Below are positions 43,939-56,846 of a stretch of DNA of 64,000 bases, piece after piece; within the stretch, counting starts at the first letter, position 1, and each line of letters opens with the position of its first letter. The notes beneath the pieces were generated by a model, which worked only from the letters and a program-made list of their open reading frames with translations, was not told where the DNA came from and searched no databases. This DNA is from Nocardiopsis sp. CNT312. Lineage in GTDB: Bacteria; Actinomycetota; Actinomycetes; Streptosporangiales; Streptosporangiaceae. The translations under genes were made by a program, and so were the position numbers. Where the stretch lies: the NCBI RefSeq assembly GCF_000515115.1, contig NZ_AZXF01000011.1, forward strand, positions 62,001 to 126,000, in the 5' to 3' direction.

Positions 43939-45693
43939 CTAGCCGCGGTCCACGCCCAGGGCCATGTAGTTGTACATGGCGTAGCCCGGCTGGAAGTAGA
44001 CGTTGGTCAGCTCGGCGGAGCGGTAGAACATCGCGCGGTCGAAGACCACCGGCAGGATGGCGGCCTGTTCGAGGACCATGCGCTCGATGTCGCCGTAGAT
44101 GGCGGCGCGCTCCTCCGGGTCCTCGGTCTCCAGCGCCTGGTCCCACAGGGCGTTGATCTCGGGGTCGTCGAGCTCGGAGGTGTTGTAGTTGCCGGTCTCG
44201 GTGATGGCGCGGCCGTCGGTGATGGCCTGGCCGAAGCCGTAGCCGGTGGGCCAGTCCGGGATCCACCCGGAGACGCTCATGCCGATGTTGTTCTCCCGGA
44301 CGAAGTCCTGGGAGCCGGCGTACTGGGCGAAGAAGTCACCGGCCGGGTAGGTCTCGATGTCGGCCTCGATACCCACACGGGCGAGGGACTCCTGGAGGGC
44401 CTCCGCGGTCTGGATGTCGTTGTCGCGGCCCTCTCGTGCGGCGATGGTGGTCTCGAAGCCCTCGGACATACCGCACTCTTCGAGCTTGCCCTGGGCGGCT
44501 TCGAGGTCACCGGTGTTGTCCTCGGAGGGGTACAGGTCCAGCTCCGGGTCGGAGCCGGGGATGGCCGGCGGGAGGAAGTTGGTGGCGATGTCGCCGCCCA
44601 GCGTTCCGCCCCAGGCGCGGTGCATGCTGTCGCGGTTGGCCGCGTACATGATCGCCTGGCGGCAGGCCACGTCCTCGATGACCGGGGTGTGGATGTTCAC
44701 GTAGCGCAGCGCGCCGGAGAACAGGTTGTCCATGTTGGGCCGTGCGGACTCGTCGTTGGCCAGGCGGCTGTGCATGGCCGGTCCCACGCCGGTGCCGCCG
44801 AGGTCGACGTCGAGTTCTCCGCTGAGGAGGCGCTCGTCGATCTCCTCCTGGTTGACGTTGAGCTCGACCTCGACGCTGTCGGGCAGGGCGCGGCGGATGG
44901 GGTCGGTTTCGGCGTCCCAGTTCTCGTTGCGCACAAGGTTGAGCCCGACGCCGGCCTCGTAGTCGCCGTCGAACTTGTAGGGGCCCGAGGAGACGGGGTG
45001 CTGCTCGTAGAGCTCACCGCGGTCGGCGTCGACCGGCACCGGGGCGGTCTGCGGCGTGATGAGGATGTTGGGGAACTCCGAGAAGCTCTCCTTGAGGTGG
45101 AAGACCAGGGTGTGGTCGTCCGGGGTCTCGATCGCGTCGAACTCGCCGAGCGGGTCGGAGGACTCGTAGACGTTGAACTCGGGGTCGGCGTCGAGCTTCT
45201 GCGCGAAGTAGCTCGGGCCCTGGGCCAGGGCTCCGCCGTTGAAGTCACCGCGGATGATGCCGTACTTGACGTCCTGGGCGGTGATCTCGGAGCCGTCCTC
45301 GAAGAGCAGGCCCTGCTTGATCTTGACGGTCCACTCGGTGAAGTCCTCGTTGGACTCGGGCAGCGCCTCGGCCACGTCGGGGACCAGTTCGGTGGCGTTC
45401 TCGCCCGGCTCGGGGTTGTAGGCGAGCAGGGTGCGCGCGTAGTAGCGCGAGAAGTTCCAGTTGTACCCGTAGTAGGTGTTACCGGGGTCGGGGGAGTCGA
45501 CGTCGGACGACATCGCGTAGCGCAGGGTGCCGCCGGTGGCGTCGGAGGGGTTGACGATCTCCGACTCGGCGGCGTTGAAACCCGCGCCGGCGCTCTGGCC
45601 GCCGTCGGAGTCGCTTTCGCCGCCGCCACAGGCGGACAGGAAGAGGGATGCCGCCGCGCCGAGCGCGACGAAGCCGAGGGTGCGTTTCCTCAA
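43939..45693 (-). CDS. Peptide ABC transporter substrate-binding lipoprotein
   Basis: 584 residues, SBP family 5. Signal with lipobox LSAC (Cys22) followed by a Gly/Ser/Asp-rich linker. Binding-protein segments include LRYAMSSDVDSPDPGNTYYG, VKIKQGLLFEDGSEITAQDV, HPVSSGPYKFDGDYEAG and ACRQAIMYAANRD. The start codon is TTG at 45693, with GAAAGGCAG upstream. Captures peptides or related solutes outside the membrane; sits between the two permease genes. Confidence 0.94.
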   Translation of the reverse strand: MRKRTLGFVALGAAASLFLSACGGGESDSDGGQSAGAGFNAAESEIVNPSDATGGTLRYAMSSDVDSPDPGNTYYGYNWNFSRYYARTLLAYNPEPGENATELVPDVAEALPESNEDFTEWTVKIKQGLLFEDGSEITAQDVKYGIIRGDFNGGALAQGPSYFAQKLDADPEFNVYESSDPLGEFDAIETPDDHTLVFHLKESFSEFPNILITPQTAPVPVDADRGELYEQHPVSSGPYKFDGDYEAGVGLNLVRNENWDAETDPIRRALPDSVEVELNVNQEEIDERLLSGELDVDLGGTGVGPAMHSRLANDESARPNMDNLFSGALRYVNIHTPVIEDVACRQAIMYAANRDSMHRAWGGTLGGDIATNFLPPAIPGSDPELDLYPSEDNTGDLEAAQGKLEECGMSEGFETTIAAREGRDNDIQTAEALQESLARVGIEADIETYPAGDFFAQYAGSQDFVRENNIGMSVSGWIPDWPTGYGFGQAITDGRAITETGNYNTSELDDPEINALWDQALETEDPEERAAIYGDIERMVLEQAAILPVVFDRAMFYRSAELTNVYFQPGYAMYNYMALGVDRG

Positions 45694-45792
45694 GGAACTG
45701 CCTTTCTACCGAACCGATCGGGGAATTGGGGTGACCACTGGGTGATCCCATGTCTACGCAAACCGGGGAGCCGGTCCGCGCGGTGACCGGGG

Positions 45793-46854
45793 TCAGTCGG
45801 AGGTCTTGGGGTCGAAAGCGTCGCGGAGGCCGTCACCGAACAGGTTGAACGCCAGCACGGTGATGAAGATGGCCAGGCCGGGGAAGACGATGAAGTAGGG
45901 GCCGTTCTGGTAGAAGTCCACGGCTTCGGAGAGCATCTTTCCCCAACTGGGGGTGGGCGGGTTGATGCCCACACCCAGGAAGCTGAGGGCCGCCTCGAAC
46001 AGGATGTTCGTGGGGATCAGCAGGGTCGAGTAGACGATGATGGGCGTCACCAGGTTCGGCAGGATCTCCTTGAGGAGGATGTGCCGGTTGCCGGCGCCCA
46101 GGCTGCGCGCCGCCTCCACGAACTCGCGTTCGCGCAGGGAGAGCGTCTGTCCGCGGACGATGCGGGCGATGTAGGGCCAGTTGAAGAAGCCGATGATGAA
46201 GACGATGACACCGACGCGCAGTCCGTTGCCGGTCAGCCCGAAGACGCCTTCGGGGATGACGCCGACGAGGGCGATGGCGAAGAGCATCAGCGGGAAGGCC
46301 AGGAAGATGTCCATGGCCCGGCTGATGACGGTGTCGACCCAGCCGCCCTTGTACCCGGCGATGATGCCCAGGACCGTACCGATCACGACGCACAGCAGCG
46401 TGGACAGGAAGGCCACGAGCAGGGAGATCTGCGCCCCGTAGAGCAGGCGGCTGAACAGGTCCCGCCCCGTGGTGGGCTCCAGGCCGAGCAGGTGGTCGGC
46501 GCTGATGCCGCCCCACGGGTCGGTGACCGCGAACCCGGTGTCCGGGTCGTAGGGGTTGTCCGGGTCCTTGAAGGGGAGCCGGGTGGCGGGGTCGATGAGG
46601 TCCTGGTGGAACTGGGTGGGCGGGTAGCCGAACCACTTGACCAGCAGCGGGGCGAGAATCGCGGCGAGGATGAGCAGGACCACGACGACGCCCGAGACCA
46701 TCGCGACCTTGTCGCTCCTCAGCCGCTGCCACGCGATCTGGCGGAGAGACCGGTTGTCCCCTCCGCCACGGGTGGCCCGGACACCGGGCTCCGCGGCGGC
46801 GTCCTGGACACCGGCGGGGCCCGCCGACTCGGGGGCTTGCGAGGGCGCACTCAT
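45793..46854 (-). CDS. Peptide ABC transporter permease, DppC type
   Basis: 353 residues. Hydrophilic N-terminus of about 45 residues, then helix VAMVSGVVVVLLILAAILAP, a long outer loop, and five further helices with permease signature REFVEAARSLGAGNRHILLK. ATG at 46854. First gene of the row DppC - binding protein - DppB - ATPases; placing DppC first and apart from DppB is unusual. Confidence 0.94.
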   Translation of the reverse strand: MSAPSQAPESAGPAGVQDAAAEPGVRATRGGGDNRSLRQIAWQRLRSDKVAMVSGVVVVLLILAAILAPLLVKWFGYPPTQFHQDLIDPATRLPFKDPDNPYDPDTGFAVTDPWGGISADHLLGLEPTTGRDLFSRLLYGAQISLLVAFLSTLLCVVIGTVLGIIAGYKGGWVDTVISRAMDIFLAFPLMLFAIALVGVIPEGVFGLTGNGLRVGVIVFIIGFFNWPYIARIVRGQTLSLREREFVEAARSLGAGNRHILLKEILPNLVTPIIVYSTLLIPTNILFEAALSFLGVGINPPTPSWGKMLSEAVDFYQNGPYFIVFPGLAIFITVLAFNLFGDGLRDAFDPKTSD

Positions 46855-47422
46855 CGGGACACCACTCTCTCTCCAGTCATCACTTCCAGCCGAGGGCAGG
46901 ACTGATCCCGCGCATGAGGACGGGACACGCCTGGGGGTTCCCTCGGGGTCCTCACGGTGGGGCCGGTCGGTTCTCGACACTGGCTTGCGGGGGGCGGAAC
47001 CTGGCACGCGGGAGAAGGTACGCCCCCGTACCGGTCGCATCCGACCGAGTGCACCCTACCTCCGCATCCGCGTGAAGTGAGATACACACGACGTCTTGTC
47101 GCCCGGCTTGCTACACGACGACCAACTTACTCGTAAGTAAGAGCGCTATCGTCCAGCTTTAACCTCTTTGACTAGATCGTAACAAACAGGAAAAGTAAGC
47201 CTATTTATCAACAAGGGATGCGATAACACCCGTGTCAGCCTCAGAACATCCTTGATCCGGTACGCCGTCGGCCTTCGGCTCCCCTCCGCCGCCCGCGACC
47301 CGGCCACGGCTGAGCGGTGCCCTGTGATCGAGGACACAGCGCACACGGCGACGCGGCGCCGGCCGAAAGCCGTGCGCCGCGTCCGTGGATCCGCACCTCG
47401 GGACCGTCCCGGGAGACCCCGC
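46855..47422. other. Upstream region of the peptide transporter with an operator-like repeat
   Basis: 568 bases without a credible gene. Around 47100-47235 it is strongly AT-rich for this genome and contains the inverted repeat CTTACT-CGTA-AGTAAG (47126-47141), typical of a TetR-family site, plus several possible -10 elements on the minus strand. It probably holds the transporter promoter. The stretch 47236-47422 shows nothing I can identify. Confidence 0.55.
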
Positions 47423-47905
47423 TCAGTCGATACCGCGCTTGCGCAGCAGTTCCTCGATATCGCCGAAGTCGGAGTCGGCGGGCGACTCCCGCTTCCCCTT
47501 CGGCTCGGCCGGCCCCACCCGGCCCGCGGCGTCCGAACCGCCGCCCTTGGAGCCCTTGGCCTCCGTGGATCCGCCGCGCCCGGTGCCCGTGCCCCGAGCA
47601 CGCATGACGCCCGAGACGACGTAGAGCACCACCGCCAGCCCGGCGAGCACCGCCCCGGCCCACACCAGAGGGCTGAACAGCAGCCCGGTGAGCACGCCCG
47701 CCACGCCTCGGACGAACTCCCAGACCACGCCCATCAGCCCCAGCAGCGCGACGGCCAGTGGCACCAGGGACCACGCCAGGCCCCGCAGTCCCAACGCCGC
47801 GCCGCGTCGGCGCCACAGCACGAAGGAGACGATCAGCCCGACCGCCGAGAGCACGGCGCCCACGGCCAGGTCGGAGACGGGCAGGTTCTCAGGCAGCTCC
47901 AACAT
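47423..47905 (-). CDS. Small integral membrane protein
   Basis: 160 residues with four hydrophobic segments (around VGAVLSAVGLIVSFVLW, AWSLVPLAVALLGLMGVVWE, GVLTGLLFSPLVWAGAVLAG, VLYVVSGVM) and a charged C-terminal tail ending DIEELLRKRGID. The tail motif D-F-x-D-I-E-x-LL-x-x-x-G-I recurs in actinobacterial membrane proteins of unknown function. ATG at 47905. It is followed by the HAD gene in the opposite sense of need, with no clear operon. Confidence 0.75.
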   Translation of the reverse strand: MLELPENLPVSDLAVGAVLSAVGLIVSFVLWRRRGAALGLRGLAWSLVPLAVALLGLMGVVWEFVRGVAGVLTGLLFSPLVWAGAVLAGLAVVLYVVSGVMRARGTGTGRGGSTEAKGSKGGGSDAAGRVGPAEPKGKRESPADSDFGDIEELLRKRGID

Positions 47906-47979
47906 GAGACCAGTCTCGCACCGAAAGGCGCCGCGCACATCGGGTGAAGCCCCTAGGGAGCCCCACCGATCCGGCAGGC

Positions 47980-48690
47980 TCAGCGATCGGCGACCAGCGA
48001 CTCCAGCCACTCCAGGTCCACGCCCACCAGGGAGTCGCGCACGAGCACGCCCTCACGCGGGGGGATCTGCGCGTGGATGGGCACGGCGACCGTCACGCAC
48101 CCGGCCGCGGCCGCCGAGGCCGAGCCGATCACCGAGTCCTCGAAGGCCACGCACCGCCGGGGGTCGACACCCAGCCGCCGGGCCGCCGTGAGGTAGGGGT
48201 CGGGCGCGGGCTTGTTCGCGGCGACCTCGTCCCCGGCCACAGAGTCGTCGAAGTTCTCCAGGCCGATCCCACCGATCGCCATCCGCACCAGACTGCGCTC
48301 GGTGGAGGTCACCAGCGACACCGGCACCCCGGCCCCGGTGAGCAGCCCCACCAGCTCCTTGGCACCGGGCCGCAGCCGGGCCCGGCCCTCCTCCAGCTTG
48401 CGCTGGAACTTGGCGTAGAGACGGTCGGCGATCTGGCGCGGGGTCAGGTGCGTCGTCCCGGTCAGCTCCATGATGTAGCGACCCACCGGCTCAGCGGCGT
48501 TACCGAGGTTGACCTCGTGGTCGTGGTCGGTCCACCGCCCGCCCAGCTCGGCGGTGAGCTCGCTCTCGGACTCGTTCCACAGGTCCTCACTCTCGATGAG
48601 GGTCCCGTCCATGTCCAGCAGCACCGCTTGGAGGCGCCGCTGCCCGGCCGCCGGCCTCCCGGGCGCTTCCACCGTGTTCGTGTCAGTCAT
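47980..48690 (-). CDS. HAD-superfamily phosphatase, beta-phosphoglucomutase-like
   Basis: 236 residues. HAD motif I LLDMDGTLIESEDLW (nucleophile Asp and acid Asp), motif II SLVTSTERS, motif III Lys in NKPAPDPYLTAARRLGVDP, motif IV FEDSVIGSASAAAAG. A helical cap after motif I marks subfamily IA. Substrate unknown, probably a phosphorylated sugar or nucleotide. It follows metH by 185 bases in the same direction, a neighbour order seen widely in actinobacteria. Confidence 0.92.
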   Translation of the reverse strand: MTDTNTVEAPGRPAAGQRRLQAVLLDMDGTLIESEDLWNESESELTAELGGRWTDHDHEVNLGNAAEPVGRYIMELTGTTHLTPRQIADRLYAKFQRKLEEGRARLRPGAKELVGLLTGAGVPVSLVTSTERSLVRMAIGGIGLENFDDSVAGDEVAANKPAPDPYLTAARRLGVDPRRCVAFEDSVIGSASAAAAGCVTVAVPIHAQIPPREGVLVRDSLVGVDLEWLESLVADR

Positions 48691-48875
48691 GAATCCCGGC
48701 GGCGCCGTCCGAGCCCTGGCGTCGGACACGCCGCGCACTCCCCTCGCCTGTCTCGTCGGACTCCCCGTCCCCGGTCGCACCGGGGCCTGACATCGTCGCG
48801 GACCAGGCGCCCCACGTGCGTGAAGGGCACCTGTCCGCGCACGGTACACCCGGCGAACTTCACGAGACCGGCCGC

Positions 48876-52346
<3,471 letters not shown>

Positions 52347-52757
52347 CTGCTCCACATCTACTCACTCATGGGGGTGCGCGGCGGCCCGTGCGGCGCACGG
52401 CCCGGGGTCGGCCCCGGCAGCGGCCGGGACGGATGGGTGCGGGGACGGCTGCGTCCACGGGGGGCGCTGACTAGCGAGGTTATCCCATCAGGCGTTCCAT
52501 CCTGTGAGACACCGATCTCACGATAGGCCGCCGAGCCCGAAAGGTGCACGCAAAAAGAGGGTAATCGGACGTTTTTCCGTCCGTTTGCGTTCTACGGCTG
52601 GGGCCGGGTCCGCGCACCTGCGACCCCGGGGCCGGTCCTGTGGCCGACAGCACCCTGCGCGTGGCGCTGTGTGGCCCCCTCGGGCCGGGAACACGGTTTC
52701 CCGAGCGGGGTCCCACCCCATAGGGTGGACAGCGTCGAGTGCAGGAAGGGGCCGCGG
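52347..52757. other. Divergent control region between metH and the PAC2 gene
   Basis: 411 bases, no gene. The metH leader is very GC-rich and folds into several hairpins, e.g. the repeat around GGCCCGTGCGGCGCACGGCC. A symmetrical GTGAGA-CACCGA-TCTCAC (52504-52521) lies near the expected metH promoter and may be an operator or a leader hairpin. I could not match it to SAM, SAH or cobalamin riboswitch consensus elements. Confidence 0.45.
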
Positions 52758-53597
52758 ATGGTCAAGCTCACCCGGGAGCTGGTCGATCCTGTCATGGTGG
52801 CCGCGTTCGAGGGGTGGAACGACGCCGGAGAGGCGGCGACCCTCGCGGTGGAGCACCTGGCGAAGGTGTGGGACGCACGCGAGCTGTGCGCGCTCACCCC
52901 CGACGACTACTACGACTTCCAGGTGACGCGACCGCGCATGTCCGTGGTCAACGGCCTGGCCGGCAAGGTGGAGTGGCCGACCACACGCGTGGCGGTGGCC
53001 ACCCCGCCCGGGGTCGGACGCGACGTGGTGCTGGTGAACGGCCCCGAGCCCAACATGCGGTGGCGTTCCTACACCGCCGACCTCATGTCGGTCGCCCGGG
53101 AGCTGGGCGTGAAGCGGGCGGTGATGCTGGGTTCGCTGCTGGCCGACGCACCGCACACCCGGCCGATCCCGGTGACGGGGATCGCCTCGCCCGTGGAGCT
53201 GGGCGCCGGGTACGGCCTGGAGCCCACCACCTACACGGGCCCGACCGGCATCGTGGGCGTGCTGCACGAGGCCCTCTCCGAGGCGGGCGTGGACACGGTG
53301 TCGCTGTGGGCTGCCATCCCCCACTACGTGGCGCAGCCGCCCTGTCCGAAGGCGGCCCTGGCCCTGCTGGGCTGGGTGGAGGACCTGGTGGAGGCGGCCG
53401 TTCCCCTGGGCGAGCTGCCCGAGGACGCGGTGGCCTGGGAGGCCAATGTCAGCGAGCTCACCGCCGAGGACGAGGACATCTCCGCCTACGTGCGCGGTCT
53501 GGAGGAGGCCAAGGACACCGCCGAACTCCCGGAGGCGACCGGCGACGCGATCGCCCGCGAGTTCGAGCGCTACCTGCGCCGCCGCGAGGACGGCTGA
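52758..53597 (+). CDS. PAC2 family protein
   Basis: 279 residues with the proteasome-assembly-chaperone-2-like fold (MVAAFEGWNDAGEAATLAVE, VVLVNGPEPNMRW, GSLLADAPHTRPIPVTGIAS, AIPHYVAQPPCPKAALALL). Actinobacteria contain proteasomes, but a chaperone role for these proteins is not proven. The metH / PAC2 / mshC neighbourhood also occurs in Mycobacterium tuberculosis. ATG at 52758 has AGGAAGG upstream; the longer open frame to 52671 is rejected because it crosses the promoter area. Confidence 0.92.
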   Translation: MVKLTRELVDPVMVAAFEGWNDAGEAATLAVEHLAKVWDARELCALTPDDYYDFQVTRPRMSVVNGLAGKVEWPTTRVAVATPPGVGRDVVLVNGPEPNMRWRSYTADLMSVARELGVKRAVMLGSLLADAPHTRPIPVTGIASPVELGAGYGLEPTTYTGPTGIVGVLHEALSEAGVDTVSLWAAIPHYVAQPPCPKAALALLGWVEDLVEAAVPLGELPEDAVAWEANVSELTAEDEDISAYVRGLEEAKDTAELPEATGDAIAREFERYLRRREDG

Positions 53598-53640
53598 ACC
53601 CCGGCCGCGTCGGCGGCCCCGCGCCGGGCATGATGGCGGT

Positions 53641-54027
53641 ATGACACCTTTTGCGCCCGGGGCCGGAACGTTCCTCTACGACCAGGACTGCGGGTTCTGC
53701 CAGCGCGCGGTGGTCTTCGCACGCGAGCGGGTACGTACTCGCACCGCGTTCACCGCCTGGCAGGACGCCGACCTGGCCGCGCTCGGCCTCACCCCGGAGC
53801 AGGCCGACGCCCAGGCGTGGGTGGTCTACCCCGACGGACGCCGCTTCGCGGGCGGGGACGCGGTGGCGGAGGTGCTCGTCCACGGCCGCGCCCTCACCCG
53901 GCCCGTGGGGCGGCTGATGCGGCTCCCCCTGCTGCGGGCGGTCAACCGTGCCGCCTACCGGTGGGTGGCCGCCCACCGCTACCGGCTGCCGGGAGCAACG
54001 GCCTCCTGCGCGGTCGACCGGCGGTGA
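53641..54027 (+). CDS. DCC-family thiol-disulfide oxidoreductase (DUF393)
   Basis: 128 residues. The defining motif is FLYDQDCGFCQRAVVFARER, with the redox pair C-x-x-C, and the family's hydrophobic C-terminus (RLPLLRAVNRAAYRWVAAHR). Probably a small thioredoxin-like protein near the membrane. It lies 43 bases after the PAC2 gene and close to mshC, suiting a thiol-metabolism neighbourhood. ATG at 53641 without clear ribosome site. Confidence 0.88.
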   Translation: MTPFAPGAGTFLYDQDCGFCQRAVVFARERVRTRTAFTAWQDADLAALGLTPEQADAQAWVVYPDGRRFAGGDAVAEVLVHGRALTRPVGRLMRLPLLRAVNRAAYRWVAAHRYRLPGATASCAVDRR

Positions 54028-54034
54028 GGACGCC

Positions 54035-54436
54035 TCACACCCGCAGTTCGCGCCACTCCCCCGTGGCCCTCACCACCGCCCAGGCCCCCGCGATCCGGGC
54101 CAGGCCGCGACGCACCTCGTCGACCACGGCCGGCGCAAGCGGGACCGGGGAGCCGTCCGGTTCCAGGCGCACGGTGAGGCGCAGCCCGTCGAGGACGCGC
54201 TGACCGCGCGCGAGTACCTCGGGGTCGGCCCCACCGGTGAGGACGGCCCGGATGGCCTCGCGCAGGGCCAGGGCCTCCTCCAGGTCGCCCAGAGTGATGG
54301 GCATGGAGCCCTCGGAGGCCAGGTGGTGGCGGCGCAGGAAGCGGGCGAGGTCGGCCCGGTCGGTGAGCCGGGCACCGGTGGAGGCGAAGTCGGTGACGAG
54401 CGCGGCGGCGGTGCTGAGCCGTATGGGAGTGGTCAT
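54035..54436 (-). CDS. ABATE-domain-like protein lacking the CGNR zinc finger
   Basis: 133 residues resembling the stress-induced ABATE domain (LVTDFASTGARLTDRADLAR, ALALREAIRAVLTG, ARIAGAWAVVRATGEWRELR). Full-length relatives continue into a CGNR zinc-finger for DNA binding, but here the protein stops before it. ATG at 54436 chosen; an ATG at 54454 is an alternative. Converges with the DCC gene across a 7-base gap and lies downstream of mshC. Confidence 0.65.
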   Translation of the reverse strand: MTTPIRLSTAAALVTDFASTGARLTDRADLARFLRRHHLASEGSMPITLGDLEEALALREAIRAVLTGGADPEVLARGQRVLDGLRLTVRLEPDGSPVPLAPAVVDEVRRGLARIAGAWAVVRATGEWRELRV

Positions 54437-54528
54437 GGCCGCATATCCCACCATCTCCACACCCTCCGCGTCCGGGAAACGACGAAATCCGGCCGCGTGG
54501 CGCCGGGCCGCGGCCCCGCGTGCGAACC

Positions 54529-55752
54529 CTAGAGCCGCACGCCCAGGAGGGTGTCCAGGGTGGCACGGGCCAGTGCGGGAGCGCCGGTGTCGGTGCCGCC
54601 CTCGGTGAGGGCGGCCTCGGCCCAGGCGTCGATCGCGGCCAGGGCCGCGGGCGAGTCCAGGTCCTCGGCCAGTGCGGCGCGGACCGCGGACAGCAGCGGC
54701 GTGGCGTCGGGCGCCGATCCCCGGGCGGTGGCGGCGCGCCAGCGCTCCACCCGCGCGCGGGCGACAGGGAGTTCGGCACCGGTCCACTCCCACGGGGAGC
54801 GGTAGTGGTGGGCGAGCATGGCGGTGCGGATCACGGCGGGCTCCACGCCCTCCTCGCGGAGCTTGGAGACGAAGACGAGGTTGCCCCGGGACTTGGACAT
54901 CTTCTCGCCGTCGAGGCCGACCATGCCCACGTGCACGTGGTGGTGGGCGCCCGGGCCGCCGGTCACGCAGCGGGTCTCGGCCGCGCCCATCTCGTGGTGG
55001 GGGAAGACGAGGTCGCTGCCGCCGCCGTTGAGGTCGAAGCCGGGGCCGAGCCGGTCCAGGGCGATGGCGCTGCACTCGATGTGCCATCCGGGGCGTCCCC
55101 GGCCCAGGGGGCTGTCCCAGGCGGGTTCGCCGGGACGCTCGGCGCGCCAGAGCAGCCAGTCCAGGGGGCCCCGCTTGCCCGCGCGGCCGGGGTCGCCGCC
55201 GCGCTCGCCGAACAGGGTGAGCATCTCCTCGTGCTCCAGCCCGCCGACCTCGCCGAACTTGGGGGCCTCGGCGGCGGAGAAGTACAGGTCGCCGTCCAGG
55301 TCGTAGGCGGCGCCGGCGGCGCGGATGCGCTCTGCCAGCGCGCTGATGAGGTCGACCGACTCCACGACCCCCACGTAGGAGGTGGGCGGGATGACGCGCA
55401 GGGCGGCCATGTCGCCGCGGAACACGTCGATCTCGCGGTGGGCGAGGTCGCGCCAGTCCACGCCGGTGGCCTGGGCGCGCTCCAGGAGCGGGTCGTCGAT
55501 GTCGGTGGTGTTCTGCACGTAGTCCACCTCGTGTCCGGCGTCGCGCCAGACCCGGTTGACCAGGTCGAAGGTCAGGTAGGTGAAGGCGTGGCCGAGGTGG
55601 GCGGCGTCGTAGGGGGTGATCCCGCAGACGTACATCCCGGCCCGGGGGCCCGGTGCCGTCTCCCGTATCCGACCGGTGGCGGTGTCGTGGACACGGAGCG
55701 GGCCGCCGGTGCCCGGGAGGGGGGCGATGTCAGGCGCAGACCAGGAACGCAT
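54529..55752 (-). CDS. mshC: Mycothiol ligase MshC
   Basis: Joins cysteine to glucosaminyl-inositol using ATP, the penultimate step of mycothiol synthesis. 407 residues, normal length. Cysteinyl-tRNA-synthetase-like: [20 protein letters not shown] with the HIGH-type motif, [27 protein letters not shown], and KMSKS ([17 protein letters not shown]). The sequence lacks the C-terminal anticodon domain of true CysRS. ATG at 55752 is preceded by TAGTCT and seven bases, suggesting a leaderless mRNA. Confidence 0.96.
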   Translation of the reverse strand: MRSWSAPDIAPLPGTGGPLRVHDTATGRIRETAPGPRAGMYVCGITPYDAAHLGHAFTYLTFDLVNRVWRDAGHEVDYVQNTTDIDDPLLERAQATGVDWRDLAHREIDVFRGDMAALRVIPPTSYVGVVESVDLISALAERIRAAGAAYDLDGDLYFSAAEAPKFGEVGGLEHEEMLTLFGERGGDPGRAGKRGPLDWLLWRAERPGEPAWDSPLGRGRPGWHIECSAIALDRLGPGFDLNGGGSDLVFPHHEMGAAETRCVTGGPGAHHHVHVGMVGLDGEKMSKSRGNLVFVSKLREEGVEPAVIRTAMLAHHYRSPWEWTGAELPVARARVERWRAATARGSAPDATPLLSAVRAALAEDLDSPAALAAIDAWAEAALTEGGTDTGAPALARATLDTLLGVRL

Positions 55753-55916
55753 ACCCGGAAGACTACGCGACACGGGTGCGGTGAACACCGCGGGATGGCC
55801 TGGTACGTCCTGGTGTGTGCGCAGCGACACACCGGTGGCCGACGTCCTCCGTCGACCTTTCGCCGCAGGTGGGCCAGGGTGCGCGGAAGACAGCACGGAC
55901 TCGCTCGGGTCGGCTT

Positions 55917-56096
55917 TCAGCCGCCCAGGCGGGGCCTGGCCCGGACGATGAGGAAGGCTCCCAGGACGGCGGACACGGCGCAGGCGGCGGCCAGCAGCAC
56001 GCCGTCCTGCCGCCAGTGCACGAGGGCACCGGCCACGGAGACCACGTAGAACAGCCAGTAGGAGCTTCTCTCCAGTTGCCCGCCATATCCGCCCAT
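55917..56096 (-). CDS. Small membrane protein, 59 residues
   Basis: Two hydrophobic segments ([17 protein letters not shown] and [19 protein letters not shown]) joined by a short polar turn, ending [11 protein letters not shown] at 56096 is preferred; the frame opens at 56144. No family recognised. Confidence 0.55.
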   Translation of the reverse strand: MGGYGGQLERSSYWLFYVVSVAGALVHWRQDGVLLAAACAVSAVLGAFLIVRARPRLGG

Positions 56097-56259
56097 AGGG
56101 CCCGTCCCCCTGACCTGAACGCGGTGTGTACGCGTGTGGACCACGGCGTCCGCGCCGTCTGCACACAGAGACGCCCCGGGCGCGCTGCCGGTTTACCGGC
56201 CTGTTCACCCGGTGTCGGGAACCGGAGACGGAGCGCACCACCGCTCAGGTCGAGGCGGT

Positions 56260-56646
56260 TCAGGGCCGGGCCGCCAGCTCCCACTCCAGGAGTTCGAGGT
56301 CGGCCTCCACCCCCTCGGCCGCGGTGTCGTGGGGGGCGAGCTCGGCGAGGTCCGCGCGCATGGCGCGGAGTCTGCGGCGGGCGGCGCGCGCCCGTCCGCC
56401 GTCGTGGTCCCCGAGCGGCGTCACCCGCAGCTCCCCACGGTCGCTGACCACGCCGGTGGGGGTGCGCAGCGACCAGTCCCAGCCCTGCGCCCCGGTGTCG
56501 ATGCTCCTCGTGGCGTGCACAAGGACACCGACCCGGTCGTGGGGGCCGCTGTGAACGCGCGTCCACCGGCCGACGAGGTCGGCGGGGTCGTGCGGGAGTT
56601 CGTGGGCGCGGCGGGAGAATTCCTGGTGGGCGGGGCTGGCGTTCAT
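56260..56646 (-). CDS. Hypothetical protein
   Basis: 128 residues, cytosolic, with a beta-rich middle (RVHSGPHDRVGVLVHATRSI) and a charged helical end rich in Arg then Glu/Asp (ARAARRRLRAMRADLAEL). No family recognised. ATG at 56646 has AAGGA seven bases upstream, which supports a real gene. Confidence 0.65.
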   Translation of the reverse strand: MNASPAHQEFSRRAHELPHDPADLVGRWTRVHSGPHDRVGVLVHATRSIDTGAQGWDWSLRTPTGVVSDRGELRVTPLGDHDGGRARAARRRLRAMRADLAELAPHDTAAEGVEADLELLEWELAARP

Positions 56647-56846
56647 TCGGGAGTCCTTCCGAGAGGGGGCTGGCGGGTACCCGGGGCCGTGCGGCGGCAC
56701 GTCCCCGGGCCGCCGACCGGTTTCGGGCCTCGAGGCCACGGTCCAGTACGCCGCTTATAGCGCGGTTTCGGATCCTTCTACATACCCGGTCGGAGGCCTT
56801 GCGCACCTGTGCTGATCCGCGGTGGCCAGGCGGCCCGGCCGACGCC

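Noticed and set aside
52347-52757. SAM, SAH or cobalamin riboswitch before metH
   Set aside because: I looked for the conserved core sequences of these riboswitches and found none. Kept only as an unassigned structured leader.
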